Source: an uncultured Lachnospiraceae bacterium (lineage in GTDB: Bacteria > Bacillota_A > Clostridia > Lachnospirales > Lachnospiraceae). From it: 5,767 nucleotides of DNA. This document shows positions 1 through 5,767 of this stretch, one piece after another. The stretch is taken from positions 1 to 5,767 of the forward strand of contig CAJUOF010000288.1 of assembly GCA_910587905.1 (NCBI GenBank). The letters are read 5' to 3'. Position 1 is the stretch's first letter, and the number at the start of each line of letters is the position of its first letter. The translations under genes were made by a program, and so were the position numbers. The notes under the pieces are model-generated. The model was given only the letters and a program-made list of their open reading frames with translations. It was not told the origin of the DNA and did no database searches.

Positions 1-18
1 ACGACGCTCTTCCGATCT
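1..18 (+). other. Illumina sequencing adapter remnant (non-genomic)
   Basis: The first 18 bases, ACGACGCTCTTCCGATCT, are identical to the 3' end of the standard Illumina TruSeq/paired-end read-1 adapter, including the terminal T used for TA ligation. Genomic sequence therefore begins at about position 19. This is untrimmed library sequence that was assembled into the contig end, and it should be masked. It extends the truncated kinase reading frame with artificial residues (D R K S V) that should not be read as protein. Confidence 0.96.
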
Positions 19-101
19 GAAAAAAAGGCGATGGTGATAAAGCCCTGGACTCCGAATATGAGATAACCGAACAACACCTTGATATAAAGGGAAATCCTCA
101 T
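19..101 (-). CDS. Probable sensor histidine kinase, N-terminal fragment (truncated by contig end)
   Basis: This reading frame starts with ATG at 101-99 and overlaps the regulator stop as ATGA. A GAGGT ribosome binding site lies inside the end of the regulator gene at 112-108, seven bases before the ATG. Only 27 genomic codons remain before the adapter. They encode a short basic start (MRISLYIK) followed by a hydrophobic stretch at about residues 9-27 (VLFGYLIFGVQGFITIAFF), which looks like the first membrane helix of a bacterial sensor kinase. No kinase motif (H-box, N-box, G-box) is present, so the assignment rests on position: a translationally coupled membrane protein directly downstream of an OmpR-family regulator is usually the cognate kinase. 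It would sense an envelope signal and phosphorylate the regulator. Another membrane protein remains possible. Confidence 0.72.
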
Positions 102-802
102 CGTTTTACCTCAAACTTATAGCCGATGCCCCACACCGTCGAGAGCTGCCAGGAGGGGTGGTCGTCCAGTTTTTCCCGCAGACGCTTGATATGGACATCC
201 ACGGTCCTGGTGTCTCCGGCATATTCATATCCCCAGATATGGTCAAGGAGCTGCTCTCTGGTGAAGACCTGGTTGGGGGAGGAGGCCAGGAAATATAAAA
301 GCTCCAGCTCCTTGGGCGGCATCTCCACGGAGCGGCCCATACAGACCACCGAGTAATTGGTCAGGTTCACCACCAGATCCGGATATTCCACATATTGTCC
401 CTGGGGACTTGGGGAGGCAGCCGGGGGAGCCTGGGAGGTTCGGCGCAGCACGGCCTTGACCCTGGCCACCAGTTCCTTGGAGTCAAAGGGCTTGATGATA
501 TAGTCGTCGGCGCCCAACTCCAGGCCCAGAACCTTGTCGAAGACCTCCCCCTTGGCAGAGAGCATGATAATGGGAACGGAGGTATCCTTTCGGAGCTCCC
601 GGCAGACTTGATAGCCGTCGATACCGGGAAGCATCAGATCCAGCAGAATCAAATCTGGTGAAAAGCCGGGAAAAGCCTGAAGCGCAGATTCTCCGTCGTG
701 GACGATCCTGGTCTCATAGCATTCCTTGATGAGATAAAGGGAGATCAACTCGGCGATGTTTTCGTCGTCGTCTACAATCAGGATTTTCTGTTTTGATGGC
801 AT
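98..802 (-). CDS. OmpR/PhoB-family DNA-binding response regulator
   Basis: A 234-residue two-domain response regulator of normal family length. The receiver domain covers about residues 5-120. It has the acidic pocket D11/D12 in ILIVDDD, phospho-acceptor D55 in LILLDLMLPGIDG, S82 in PIIMLSA, and K104 in DDYIIKPF, so every residue needed for phosphorylation is present. A Pro/Ala/Ser-rich linker (about 123-137) leads to a winged-helix domain (about 140-232) with the usual PPKELELL, REQLLDHIWGYEY, RTVDVHIKRLREKL and GIGYKFE blocks. It should act as a cytosolic transcription factor that dimerises and binds DNA when phosphorylated. An upstream in-frame ATG at 823, overlapping the mutS2 stop, would add seven residues but has no ribosome binding site. 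The ATG at 802 has a perfect AAGGAGGT six bases upstream and is preferred. The target regulon cannot be told from sequence. The gene is probably co-transcribed with mutS2 and the kinase. Confidence 0.96.
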   Translation of the reverse strand: MPSKQKILIVDDDENIAELISLYLIKECYETRIVHDGESALQAFPGFSPDLILLDLMLPGIDGYQVCRELRKDTSVPIIMLSAKGEVFDKVLGLELGADDYIIKPFDSKELVARVKAVLRRTSQAPPAASPSPQGQYVEYPDLVVNLTNYSVVCMGRSVEMPPKELELLYFLASSPNQVFTREQLLDHIWGYEYAGDTRTVDVHIKRLREKLDDHPSWQLSTVWGIGYKFEVKR

Positions 803-808
803 AGGACG

Positions 809-816
809 ACCTCCTT
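809..816 (-). promoter_or_regulatory. Ribosome binding site deciding the response regulator start
   Basis: On the minus strand this reads AAGGAGGT, a full match to the anti-Shine-Dalgarno core, six bases before the ATG at 802-800. It lies downstream of the alternative ATG at 823, so it supports the shorter 234-residue protein. It also allows independent re-initiation after the mutS2 stop at 822-820. Confidence 0.85.
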
Positions 817-819
817 GGT

Positions 820-3327
820 TCATGGATCATAAGAAAACTCTACAATGGTAACACCTGTGCCGCCCTCGCCGAATTCGCCGAGACGGTAGGAGGCCACATG
901 GCGGCATCGGCGCAGGAATTGATGGACCGCCTTTTTTAAGGCTCCCGTACCACGTCCATGGATGACGCGGACCTGGGGCAGATGGGCCAGATAAGCATCG
1001 TCGATGTATTTGTCCAGCTCCGGCAAGGCCTCATCGGTGGTTTTTCCGATCAGATTGATCTCCGGGGAGATGGTCGCGGACTTGGACATGTGGGTGGAGA
1101 CGGAAGCCCCTCCCTCCCTGGACTGCTTTTTCCCAGGACGCCTTCCAGTACCAAAGCTTCCCGCGGGGGTGGAAATGGTATCCTCCTGCAAAAGCTCCAG
1201 ATCCTTGATATTGACCTGGGAACGGAGAATGCCCATCTGCACATACAGGTCCCCCTTTGCATTGGGACGGGTACTGACGGTACCGTTTAAATTCATAGAC
1301 AGTACCCGTACCGAGTCTCCGATCTTAAAATCCTCCGGCCGGTAAGCCTTCTTCGGTTTTTCGGCTTTTACAGCCATGCGCTCGTTGGCAGAGTCCAGCT
1401 TTTTTTTCAACCGCTGCCGTTCTTGTTCCAATTCCCTTCCCACACCGCTTTTCTGGGCCAGGCGGTTGATGTTTCGGATGGTTTCGTCGGCCGTAGCCTT
1501 GGCGTCGGCCAAAATCCTGCGGGCCTCCTCATTGGCACGGGCGAGGACTTTCTCCCGGCTCTCGTCCAAGCGGATCTGCTTGCCGGCAAGCCGCTCCTTC
1601 AGCCTTTCGGCCTCTGCCCGGTAGCTTGCAGCTCCCGCCCGCTCTCGCTCCAGTTCCAGCCGGCTTTTTTCCAGATCAGAGAGCAGATCCTCAAAGGCGG
1701 CATCCTCGCTGCCGATCCGTTTTCCGGCATCCTCGATGATAAAAGCGGGGAGCCCCAGCTTTCCGGCGATGGCGAAGGCGTTGCTCTTTCCCGGAATGCC
1801 GATCAACAGACGGTAGGTGGGGCGCAGAGTCTCCACATTGAATTCGCAACTTGCATTTTCCACTCCGTCGGTGGAGAGGGCAAAGACCTTTAGTTCGCTG
1901 TAATGGGTTGTAGCCATGGTACGCACCTGCATCTTATGCAGAAAGGACAAAATGGAGATGGCCAGGGCCGCTCCCTCCGTCGGGTCCGTTCCGGCACAGA
2001 GCTCGTCGAAGAGGACCAGGGAATGGCTGTCGGCCTGTTCCAGGATGGAGACGATGTTGGTCATATGGGCAGAGAAGGTACTGAGACTTTGCTCGATGCT
2101 CTGTTCGTCTCCGATGTCGGCGAAAACTTCTTCAAACACGGCCAACTCCGAATCAGGGGCCGCAGGGATATGGAGCCCACATTGGCCCATGACCGTGAAG
2201 AGGCCGACCGTCTTCAGAGAGACCGTCTTGCCTCCGGTGTTGGGGCCGGTGACGATGAGAAGATCAAAGTCTTTTCCCAGAGTTACGGTGATGGGCACGG
2301 CCTTTTTCGCGTCTAAGAGCGGATGTCTGGCGTCCCGGATATGGATGTAACCGTCGGTATTAAACTTGGGCTCACTACACCCATAATAAGAAGAAAGGGA
2401 AGCTCTGGCAAAAATAAAATCCAGCCGTCCCAAAATTTCGTAATTTGACTCCAGAAGGAGCGCCTGCTCGGCGGCCATGGCACTGAGGGAAGCCAGCACA
2501 GCCTCCATCTCTTTCTTCTCTTCAATTTCCAGCTCCCTGAGCTCATTGTTCAGACGGACAACGGCCATGGGTTCGATGAAATAGGTGGAGCCGGAAGAGG
2601 ACTGGTCGTGGACCATACCGGGAACCTGTCCTTTATATTCCGCCTTCACCGGCAGGCAGTAACGGCCGTTTCTCACGGTGATGACGGCGTCCTGAAGATA
2701 GGTGCGGTTTCCGTTTAAGATGGTGTTCAACTGACCGTGAACCTTTTCCCCGGTGATTCGCATGGTCCGCCGCACATGGCGGAGTCCCGGACTGGCGTCG
2801 TCGTTCATTTCATCCTCCGACAAAATGCACCGGTTGATTTCCTGACTGAGCGGGGTCAGGGGCTCCAAAAGACGAAAAAGCTCGGACAGGGAATCCGAGA
2901 ATTCCTCATCTGCCCCCTCCGGCAGCTTCTGGCCGTCCATGACCGATTCCGCCTTTTTTCGTCCTTCTGTGGGGAGGGAGCTTCGCCTCAGGCTGTCACC
3001 GCTGCTTCGCCCATACGCTTTCATCCTGGCCGCAGTTGTCAAAAGACCGGAGAGATGAAGCAGCTCGGACATACCAAGGACGCCTCCGATTTGCAGGCGC
3101 TTCAGGGAACTGCGAATATCCCGCACGCCTGAAAAGGACGGGGAACCATTTAAGATGACCCGCCGCAAAGCGTCGCTGGTTTCCCTCTGGGCCAATCGGA
3201 TATCCTCCGGCCAGGTAAAAGGGACGAGCTTTCTGCAAAGCTCCTTTCCCGGAAGGCTCGCGGCAAATTCTGTCAGTTTTTCAATAATTTTCTCAAATTC
3301 CAGTGTACGTAACGCTTTTTGGTTCAT
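820..3327 (-). CDS. mutS2: MutS2 family ATPase with C-terminal Smr domain
   Basis: An 835-residue MutS2, somewhat longer than the usual roughly 780-800. Order of parts: helical N-terminal core/lever region (1-335, beginning NQKALRTLEFEKIIEKL); ABC-type ATPase (about 340-535) with Walker A GPNTGGKT at 361-368, signature-region STFSAHM at about 416-422, Walker B LVLFDE at 437-442 followed by CAGTDPTEG, and switch histidine in TTHYSELK; a charged coiled coil (about 540-650); a KOW/SH3-like barrel (about 662-713, IGDSVRVLSMNLNGTV); a basic low-complexity linker (about 720-750); and an Smr domain (about 755-835) with HGRGTGALK at 790-798. It lacks the MutS1 mismatch-recognition domain. Family members have been linked to suppression of homologous recombination and, in Bacillus subtilis, to binding and splitting collided ribosomes. 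Oddities are a hydrophilic insert at about residues 105-145 and INLIG in place of the Smr DLRG motif. The ATG at 3327 is preferred over 3333 because AAGGAG lies seven bases before it but only one base before 3333. Confidence 0.97.
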   Translation of the reverse strand: MNQKALRTLEFEKIIEKLTEFAASLPGKELCRKLVPFTWPEDIRLAQRETSDALRRVILNGSPSFSGVRDIRSSLKRLQIGGVLGMSELLHLSGLLTTAARMKAYGRSSGDSLRRSSLPTEGRKKAESVMDGQKLPEGADEEFSDSLSELFRLLEPLTPLSQEINRCILSEDEMNDDASPGLRHVRRTMRITGEKVHGQLNTILNGNRTYLQDAVITVRNGRYCLPVKAEYKGQVPGMVHDQSSSGSTYFIEPMAVVRLNNELRELEIEEKKEMEAVLASLSAMAAEQALLLESNYEILGRLDFIFARASLSSYYGCSEPKFNTDGYIHIRDARHPLLDAKKAVPITVTLGKDFDLLIVTGPNTGGKTVSLKTVGLFTVMGQCGLHIPAAPDSELAVFEEVFADIGDEQSIEQSLSTFSAHMTNIVSILEQADSHSLVLFDELCAGTDPTEGAALAISILSFLHKMQVRTMATTHYSELKVFALSTDGVENASCEFNVETLRPTYRLLIGIPGKSNAFAIAGKLGLPAFIIEDAGKRIGSEDAAFEDLLSDLEKSRLELERERAGAASYRAEAERLKERLAGKQIRLDESREKVLARANEEARRILADAKATADETIRNINRLAQKSGVGRELEQERQRLKKKLDSANERMAVKAEKPKKAYRPEDFKIGDSVRVLSMNLNGTVSTRPNAKGDLYVQMGILRSQVNIKDLELLQEDTISTPAGSFGTGRRPGKKQSREGGASVSTHMSKSATISPEINLIGKTTDEALPELDKYIDDAYLAHLPQVRVIHGRGTGALKKAVHQFLRRCRHVASYRLGEFGEGGTGVTIVEFSYDP

Positions 3328-3334
3328 AGACATT

Positions 3335-3340
3335 CTCCTT
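3335..3340 (-). promoter_or_regulatory. Ribosome binding site of mutS2
   Basis: The minus strand reads AAGGAG. It is one base from the ATG at 3333 but seven bases from the ATG at 3327, so it favours the second start and a protein beginning MNQKAL. Confidence 0.8.
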
Positions 3341-3347
3341 GAGTGAT

Positions 3348-3356
3348 AGTATACCA
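3348..3356 (-). promoter_or_regulatory. Putative extended -10 promoter for the mutS2 operon
   Basis: The minus strand reads TGG-TATACT: a TATACT hexamer at 3353-3348 with an adjacent upstream TG motif, which is an extended -10 element. There is no good -35 at 16-18 bases; TTCCCA at 19 bases is the best I find. Transcription would begin near 3341, giving a leader of only about 14 bases that starts just before the AAGGAG ribosome binding site. The placement is plausible but based on hexamer matching alone. Confidence 0.5.
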
Positions 3357-3369
3357 GAATTTCCGTCGC

Positions 3370-3392
3370 TTTTGGGAAAAATTTTTGGAAAA
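3370..3392. repeat. Paired 11-bp A/T-rich repeat, possible UP element or operator
   Basis: TTTTGGGAAAA (3370-3380) and TTTTTGGAAAA (3382-3392) differ at one base and start 12 bases apart. Each copy has complementary TTTT/AAAA arms around a G-rich centre. The block ends three bases upstream of the -35 of the rightward promoter, where an UP element (contact for the RNA polymerase alpha subunit) would lie. It also sits between the two divergent promoters, where a shared regulator could bind. A short A/T-rich coincidence cannot be excluded. Confidence 0.4.
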
Positions 3393-3395
3393 CAC

Positions 3396-3424
3396 TTCAA
3401 AAACAGGGGGATATCATCTATAAT
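3396..3424 (+). promoter_or_regulatory. Sigma-A type promoter for the HtrA-like/yhaM operon
   Basis: A perfect -10 hexamer TATAAT at 3419-3424 is preceded, after an optimal 17-base spacer, by TTCAAA at 3396-3401, which matches 4 of 6 bases of the TTGACA consensus. An A/T-rich tract lies immediately upstream. Transcription would start near 3431, giving a leader of roughly 37 bases to the ATG at 3468. This is a housekeeping-type promoter. Confidence 0.75.
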
Positions 3425-3467
3425 GGAAACCAGTGAAACGGCGTATCTGTGATCAGGGAGATGTTAC

Positions 3468-4850
3468 ATGGCAGATTTAGAGAATAAGAGCCAGGAAGAA
3501 CTGGATGAGAAAACACAGGGAGAACCGGAGAAGGAGGAGGCATCGGAGCCTGAACGGGTTTTTGTGCGAGAGAGGATTCTTGATCGTCTGGAGGGCAGGA
3601 GAAGATGGGTGAGGCGGGGGATCTCACTGTTTGTCAGTGCAGTTCTTTTCGGCACGGTCGCCTGTTTGGTTTTTGTGTGCCTGCGGCCCTACATGGAGGA
3701 ATGGTTTCAGAAGGAAGAGATGCCGCCGGAGACGGCCATCCATCTTCCCAGGGATGAGGAGACGAAGCCGCAGGAATCGGAGCCGCCGACGGAGGAATCC
3801 GAACAGCTTCCGACAGAGACCCAGCCGGAGACTCAGCCCACGGAGGACATCAAGGATGTGGTGGAGTCGGCTGTGGAGTCCTATCAGTGGAACATTACAG
3901 ATTATGAAAATCTGTATCAGGCTCTCGGGGAGATTGCCGACGAGGCCAACCAGGGAATTGTGACCGTTACCACCAGGACGCCGACGACAGACCTGTTTGA
4001 CAATCCCATCGAGACAGAGGGAAAAGCCTCAGGTGTTGTCTGGAACATTACCTCCTATGAAATGCTGATCCTGACCGGCTATCGGACGCAGGAGGGCGAG
4101 GCGACGGTGGAGGTGACGTTCCACAACGGGACAAAGGCGGCAGCCTCCGTCAAATCGGCGGATGGGAAAACTGGGATCGCCATCGTCAGTGTTCCGCTTG
4201 CCAGTGTGGACGAGGCGACCAGGAAGCAGGTTCGGCCGGTATCTCTCGGAAACTCCATCGAACTCAGGCTCGGACAGCCCGTGATTCTGGTGGGCAGTCC
4301 GAAGGATTTTGTCGGCTCCGTCGCATATGGGATGATCACCTATCTGAAGCCGGGGGTTCAGAAGGAAGATATGGATGTCCGCATGATCTATACGGACGTG
4401 TCCACCAGCAGCCAGGCGACAGGTTTTGTGATCAACCTGAAAGGACAGATTGTGGGAGTTCTCACCGCGGGAACCACCGGTTCCGGCACGACCAGTGCAG
4501 TGGGAATCTCGGATCTAAAGAGCAGCATTGAACGGCTTTCCAACGGCTCTGTTCTGGCTTACATGGGAATTATCGGGCAGGATGTCACGGAAGAGATCAG
4601 TGAGAGCAGACAGATTCCCAGAGGCGTGTATGTGTCGGAGGCAGTTTTGGAAGGGCCGGCCTACCATGCGGGGCTTCAGAGCGGGGATGTGCTGGTGGCC
4701 TTGGATGATACGGAGATTTTGTCGGTGAATATGATGGAAGGCTTTTTGGAAGGCAAACTTCCGGAGGAAGCCGTGACGGCCCATGTCATGCGGGTCGGCC
4801 GAGACGGTTATACGGAAATGGAATTTAATGTGATCTTAGGCGGACGCTGA
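3468..4850 (+). CDS. Membrane-anchored HtrA/DegP-like protein with PDZ domain, probable pseudoprotease
   Basis: A 460-residue protein with an HtrA-like layout. It has a charged cytosolic N-terminus (1-50), one membrane helix (about 51-72, GISLFVSAVLFGTVACLVFV), an extracytoplasmic acidic Pro/Glu/Thr-rich linker (about 86-127, with TETQPETQPTED), a trypsin-like double-barrel region (about 145-355) and a C-terminal PDZ domain (about 364-458: YMGI binding loop, GPAYHAGLQSGDVLVALDD). The fold is recognisable, but the triad appears lost. The His block ILTNxHV reads ILTGYRT (R206), the Asp block DxKTDIAV reads DGKTGIAI (G236), and the Ser block GNSGGPLVN reads QATGFVIN (T318 or A317). Related triad-less HtrA-like proteins seem to occur in Clostridia, so this is likely an intact, non-proteolytic binding or scaffold protein rather than a decayed gene. 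The frame is uninterrupted. The start has GGGAG seven bases upstream. It is first in an operon with a yhaM-like gene. Its ligand is unknown. Confidence 0.88.
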   Translation: MADLENKSQEELDEKTQGEPEKEEASEPERVFVRERILDRLEGRRRWVRRGISLFVSAVLFGTVACLVFVCLRPYMEEWFQKEEMPPETAIHLPRDEETKPQESEPPTEESEQLPTETQPETQPTEDIKDVVESAVESYQWNITDYENLYQALGEIADEANQGIVTVTTRTPTTDLFDNPIETEGKASGVVWNITSYEMLILTGYRTQEGEATVEVTFHNGTKAAASVKSADGKTGIAIVSVPLASVDEATRKQVRPVSLGNSIELRLGQPVILVGSPKDFVGSVAYGMITYLKPGVQKEDMDVRMIYTDVSTSSQATGFVINLKGQIVGVLTAGTTGSGTTSAVGISDLKSSIERLSNGSVLAYMGIIGQDVTEEISESRQIPRGVYVSEAVLEGPAYHAGLQSGDVLVALDDTEILSVNMMEGFLEGKLPEEAVTAHVMRVGRDGYTEMEFNVILGGR

Positions 4851-4872
4851 AAGAGCGGATGAAAGGAAGAGT

Positions 4873-5767
4873 ATGAAATATATTGCAGAGCTTCGGGAAG
4901 GCGAACGGATTTCCGAGATTTATCTGTGCAAAACCAAGCAGGTGGCTAAGACGAAGATGGGTAAGACTTATTATTCTCTGGCACTGCAGGATAAGTCCGG
5001 TTTGATTGACGGGAAGATCTGGGAACTTTCCAGCGGGATCGATCATTTTGAGGCATTGGATTACGTGAAGATTGACGGGGATGTCACCAGCTTTCAGAAT
5101 TCGCCTCAGGTGAATATCCGGCGTCTGCGGGTGGCGAGATCAGGGGAATATGATCCGGCCAACTATCTGCCGGTGTCGGAGAAGGACAGGGATGTGATGT
5201 ACAATGAGCTTTTGGGCTTTATTAAAGGGATAAAGAACCAATTCCTCCGCACCCTGGCCGAGAGCTTCTTTATGGAGGATGAAGAATTTATTCAGAGCTT
5301 TAAAGGCCACTCGGCGGCCAAGACGGTTCACCATGGATTCGTGGGAGGCCTTTTGGAGCACACCTTGAGCGTGATGAAGCTCTGTGATTTTTATAGTAGA
5401 CAATACCCGCTTTTGAAACGGGATCTGTTGATGGGAGCCGCCCTGTTCCATGACATCGGAAAGACCAGAGAGCTTTCTGGTTTTCCGGAAAATGACTATA
5501 CGGATGAGGGACAGCTTTTGGGACATATTGTCATTGGGACCGTGATGCTACAGGAAAAGATCCGGGAAATTCCAGAGTTTCCGGCAAAGCTTGCGGCGGA
5601 GCTTACGCATTGTATTTTGGCCCACCACGGAGAATATGAGTACGGTTCCCCCAAGAAACCGGCTCTGGCGGAGGCATTGGCTTTAAATTTTGCAGATAAT
5701 CTGGATGCAAAGATGCAGACATTTAAGGAGCTGTTTGCCGGGAATGCGAACAACCATGGATGGCTGG
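4873..5767 (+). CDS. yhaM: 3'-5' exoribonuclease YhaM family (OB fold plus HD domain), 3' end cut off
   Basis: An open frame runs from the ATG at 4873 to the window edge with no stop, giving 298 residues. YhaM of Bacillus subtilis is about 314, so only the last few residues are missing. The N-terminal OB-fold nucleic-acid-binding domain (about 10-90) contains KMGKTYYSLALQDKSG and VKIDGDVTSFQ. The HD-superfamily phosphohydrolase domain (about 145-290) holds candidate metal ligands: H163 in GLLEHTLSV, H193-D194 in FHDIGKTRE, H218 in GHIVIG, H251/H252 in LAHHGEYEYGSPK, and D275 in NFADNLDAKM. Family members are cytosolic, metal (Mn)-dependent exonucleases that degrade short single-stranded RNA or DNA from the 3' end. 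An AAAGGAAG ribosome binding site precedes the start. The gene follows the HtrA-like gene by 22 bp with no terminator, so it is most likely co-transcribed from the promoter at 3396-3424. Confidence 0.95.
   Translation, partial: MKYIAELREGERISEIYLCKTKQVAKTKMGKTYYSLALQDKSGLIDGKIWELSSGIDHFEALDYVKIDGDVTSFQNSPQVNIRRLRVARSGEYDPANYLPVSEKDRDVMYNELLGFIKGIKNQFLRTLAESFFMEDEEFIQSFKGHSAAKTVHHGFVGGLLEHTLSVMKLCDFYSRQYPLLKRDLLMGAALFHDIGKTRELSGFPENDYTDEGQLLGHIVIGTVMLQEKIREIPEFPAKLAAELTHCILAHHGEYEYGSPKKPALAEALALNFADNLDAKMQTFKELFAGNANNHGWL

Noticed and set aside
1423..2350. Several open frames of 110-156 codons on the plus strand inside mutS2
   Set aside because: They lie antisense to a well-supported MutS2 frame, have no recognisable domains or ribosome binding sites, and are expected from codon bias in a GC-rich gene.
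3377..3386. AAAAATTTTT palindrome as a terminator stem
   Set aside because: There is no GC-rich stem or loop, and it sits upstream of both genes, so an A/T-rich promoter element is a better explanation.
3723..3848. Glu/Pro/Thr-coding stretch of the HtrA-like gene as a tandem DNA repeat
   Set aside because: The residues are repetitive in composition, but the DNA shows only short imperfect similarity without a fixed unit; it is a low-complexity linker.
3468..4850. HtrA-like gene as a frameshifted or decaying pseudogene
   Set aside because: The 460-codon frame is unbroken, homologous blocks continue on both sides of each lost triad residue in the same frame, and no other frame near 4380-4450 restores a GNSGG motif.
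5140..5753. Two minus-strand open frames of 128 and 85 codons
   Set aside because: They are antisense to the intact YhaM coding frame, whose OB and HD motifs run continuously through this stretch.

Overview
The window looks like a chromosomal fragment from a Gram-positive Clostridia-type anaerobe, most likely a Lachnospiraceae-like gut bacterium. This is an inference from gene content and protein style (MutS2 with a C-terminal Smr domain, YhaM exoribonuclease, OmpR-type regulator, strong AGGAGG-type ribosome binding sites, moderately high GC). No species can be named from the sequence alone. There are no RNA genes, mobile elements or CRISPR arrays. The first 18 bases are not genomic: they match the 3' end of a standard Illumina read-1 adapter, so the contig end is a library artefact.

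Layout. Two divergent operons face away from a 140-bp control region (about 3328-3467). The leftward operon is mutS2 (3327 to 820), then an OmpR/PhoB-family response regulator (802 to 98), then the first 27 codons of what is probably its sensor histidine kinase (from 101 leftward), cut off by the contig end. The kinase start overlaps the regulator stop as ATGA. The regulator's own ribosome binding site lies inside the short gap between the mutS2 stop and its real start. The rightward operon is a membrane-anchored HtrA/DegP-like protein with a C-terminal PDZ domain (3468-4850), then, 22 bp later, a YhaM-type 3'-5' exoribonuclease (4873 onward) that runs off the right edge about 15-20 codons before its expected end.

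Function. MutS2 is a Walker ATPase implicated in suppressing recombination and in rescuing collided ribosomes. YhaM trims short RNAs. The regulator/kinase pair would pass an envelope signal to transcription. The HtrA-like protein has an extracytoplasmic protease fold in which all three catalytic triad positions appear to be substituted, so it is probably a pseudoprotease that binds peptides or partners through its folded domain and PDZ.

The most notable points are the HtrA-like pseudoprotease, the adapter remnant fused in frame to the kinase start, the altered DLR motif and extra N-terminal insert of MutS2, and a paired TTTTgGGAAAA-type repeat just upstream of a perfect TATAAT promoter. I found no convincing wholly new system; the pseudoprotease is the best candidate for unexplained biology.
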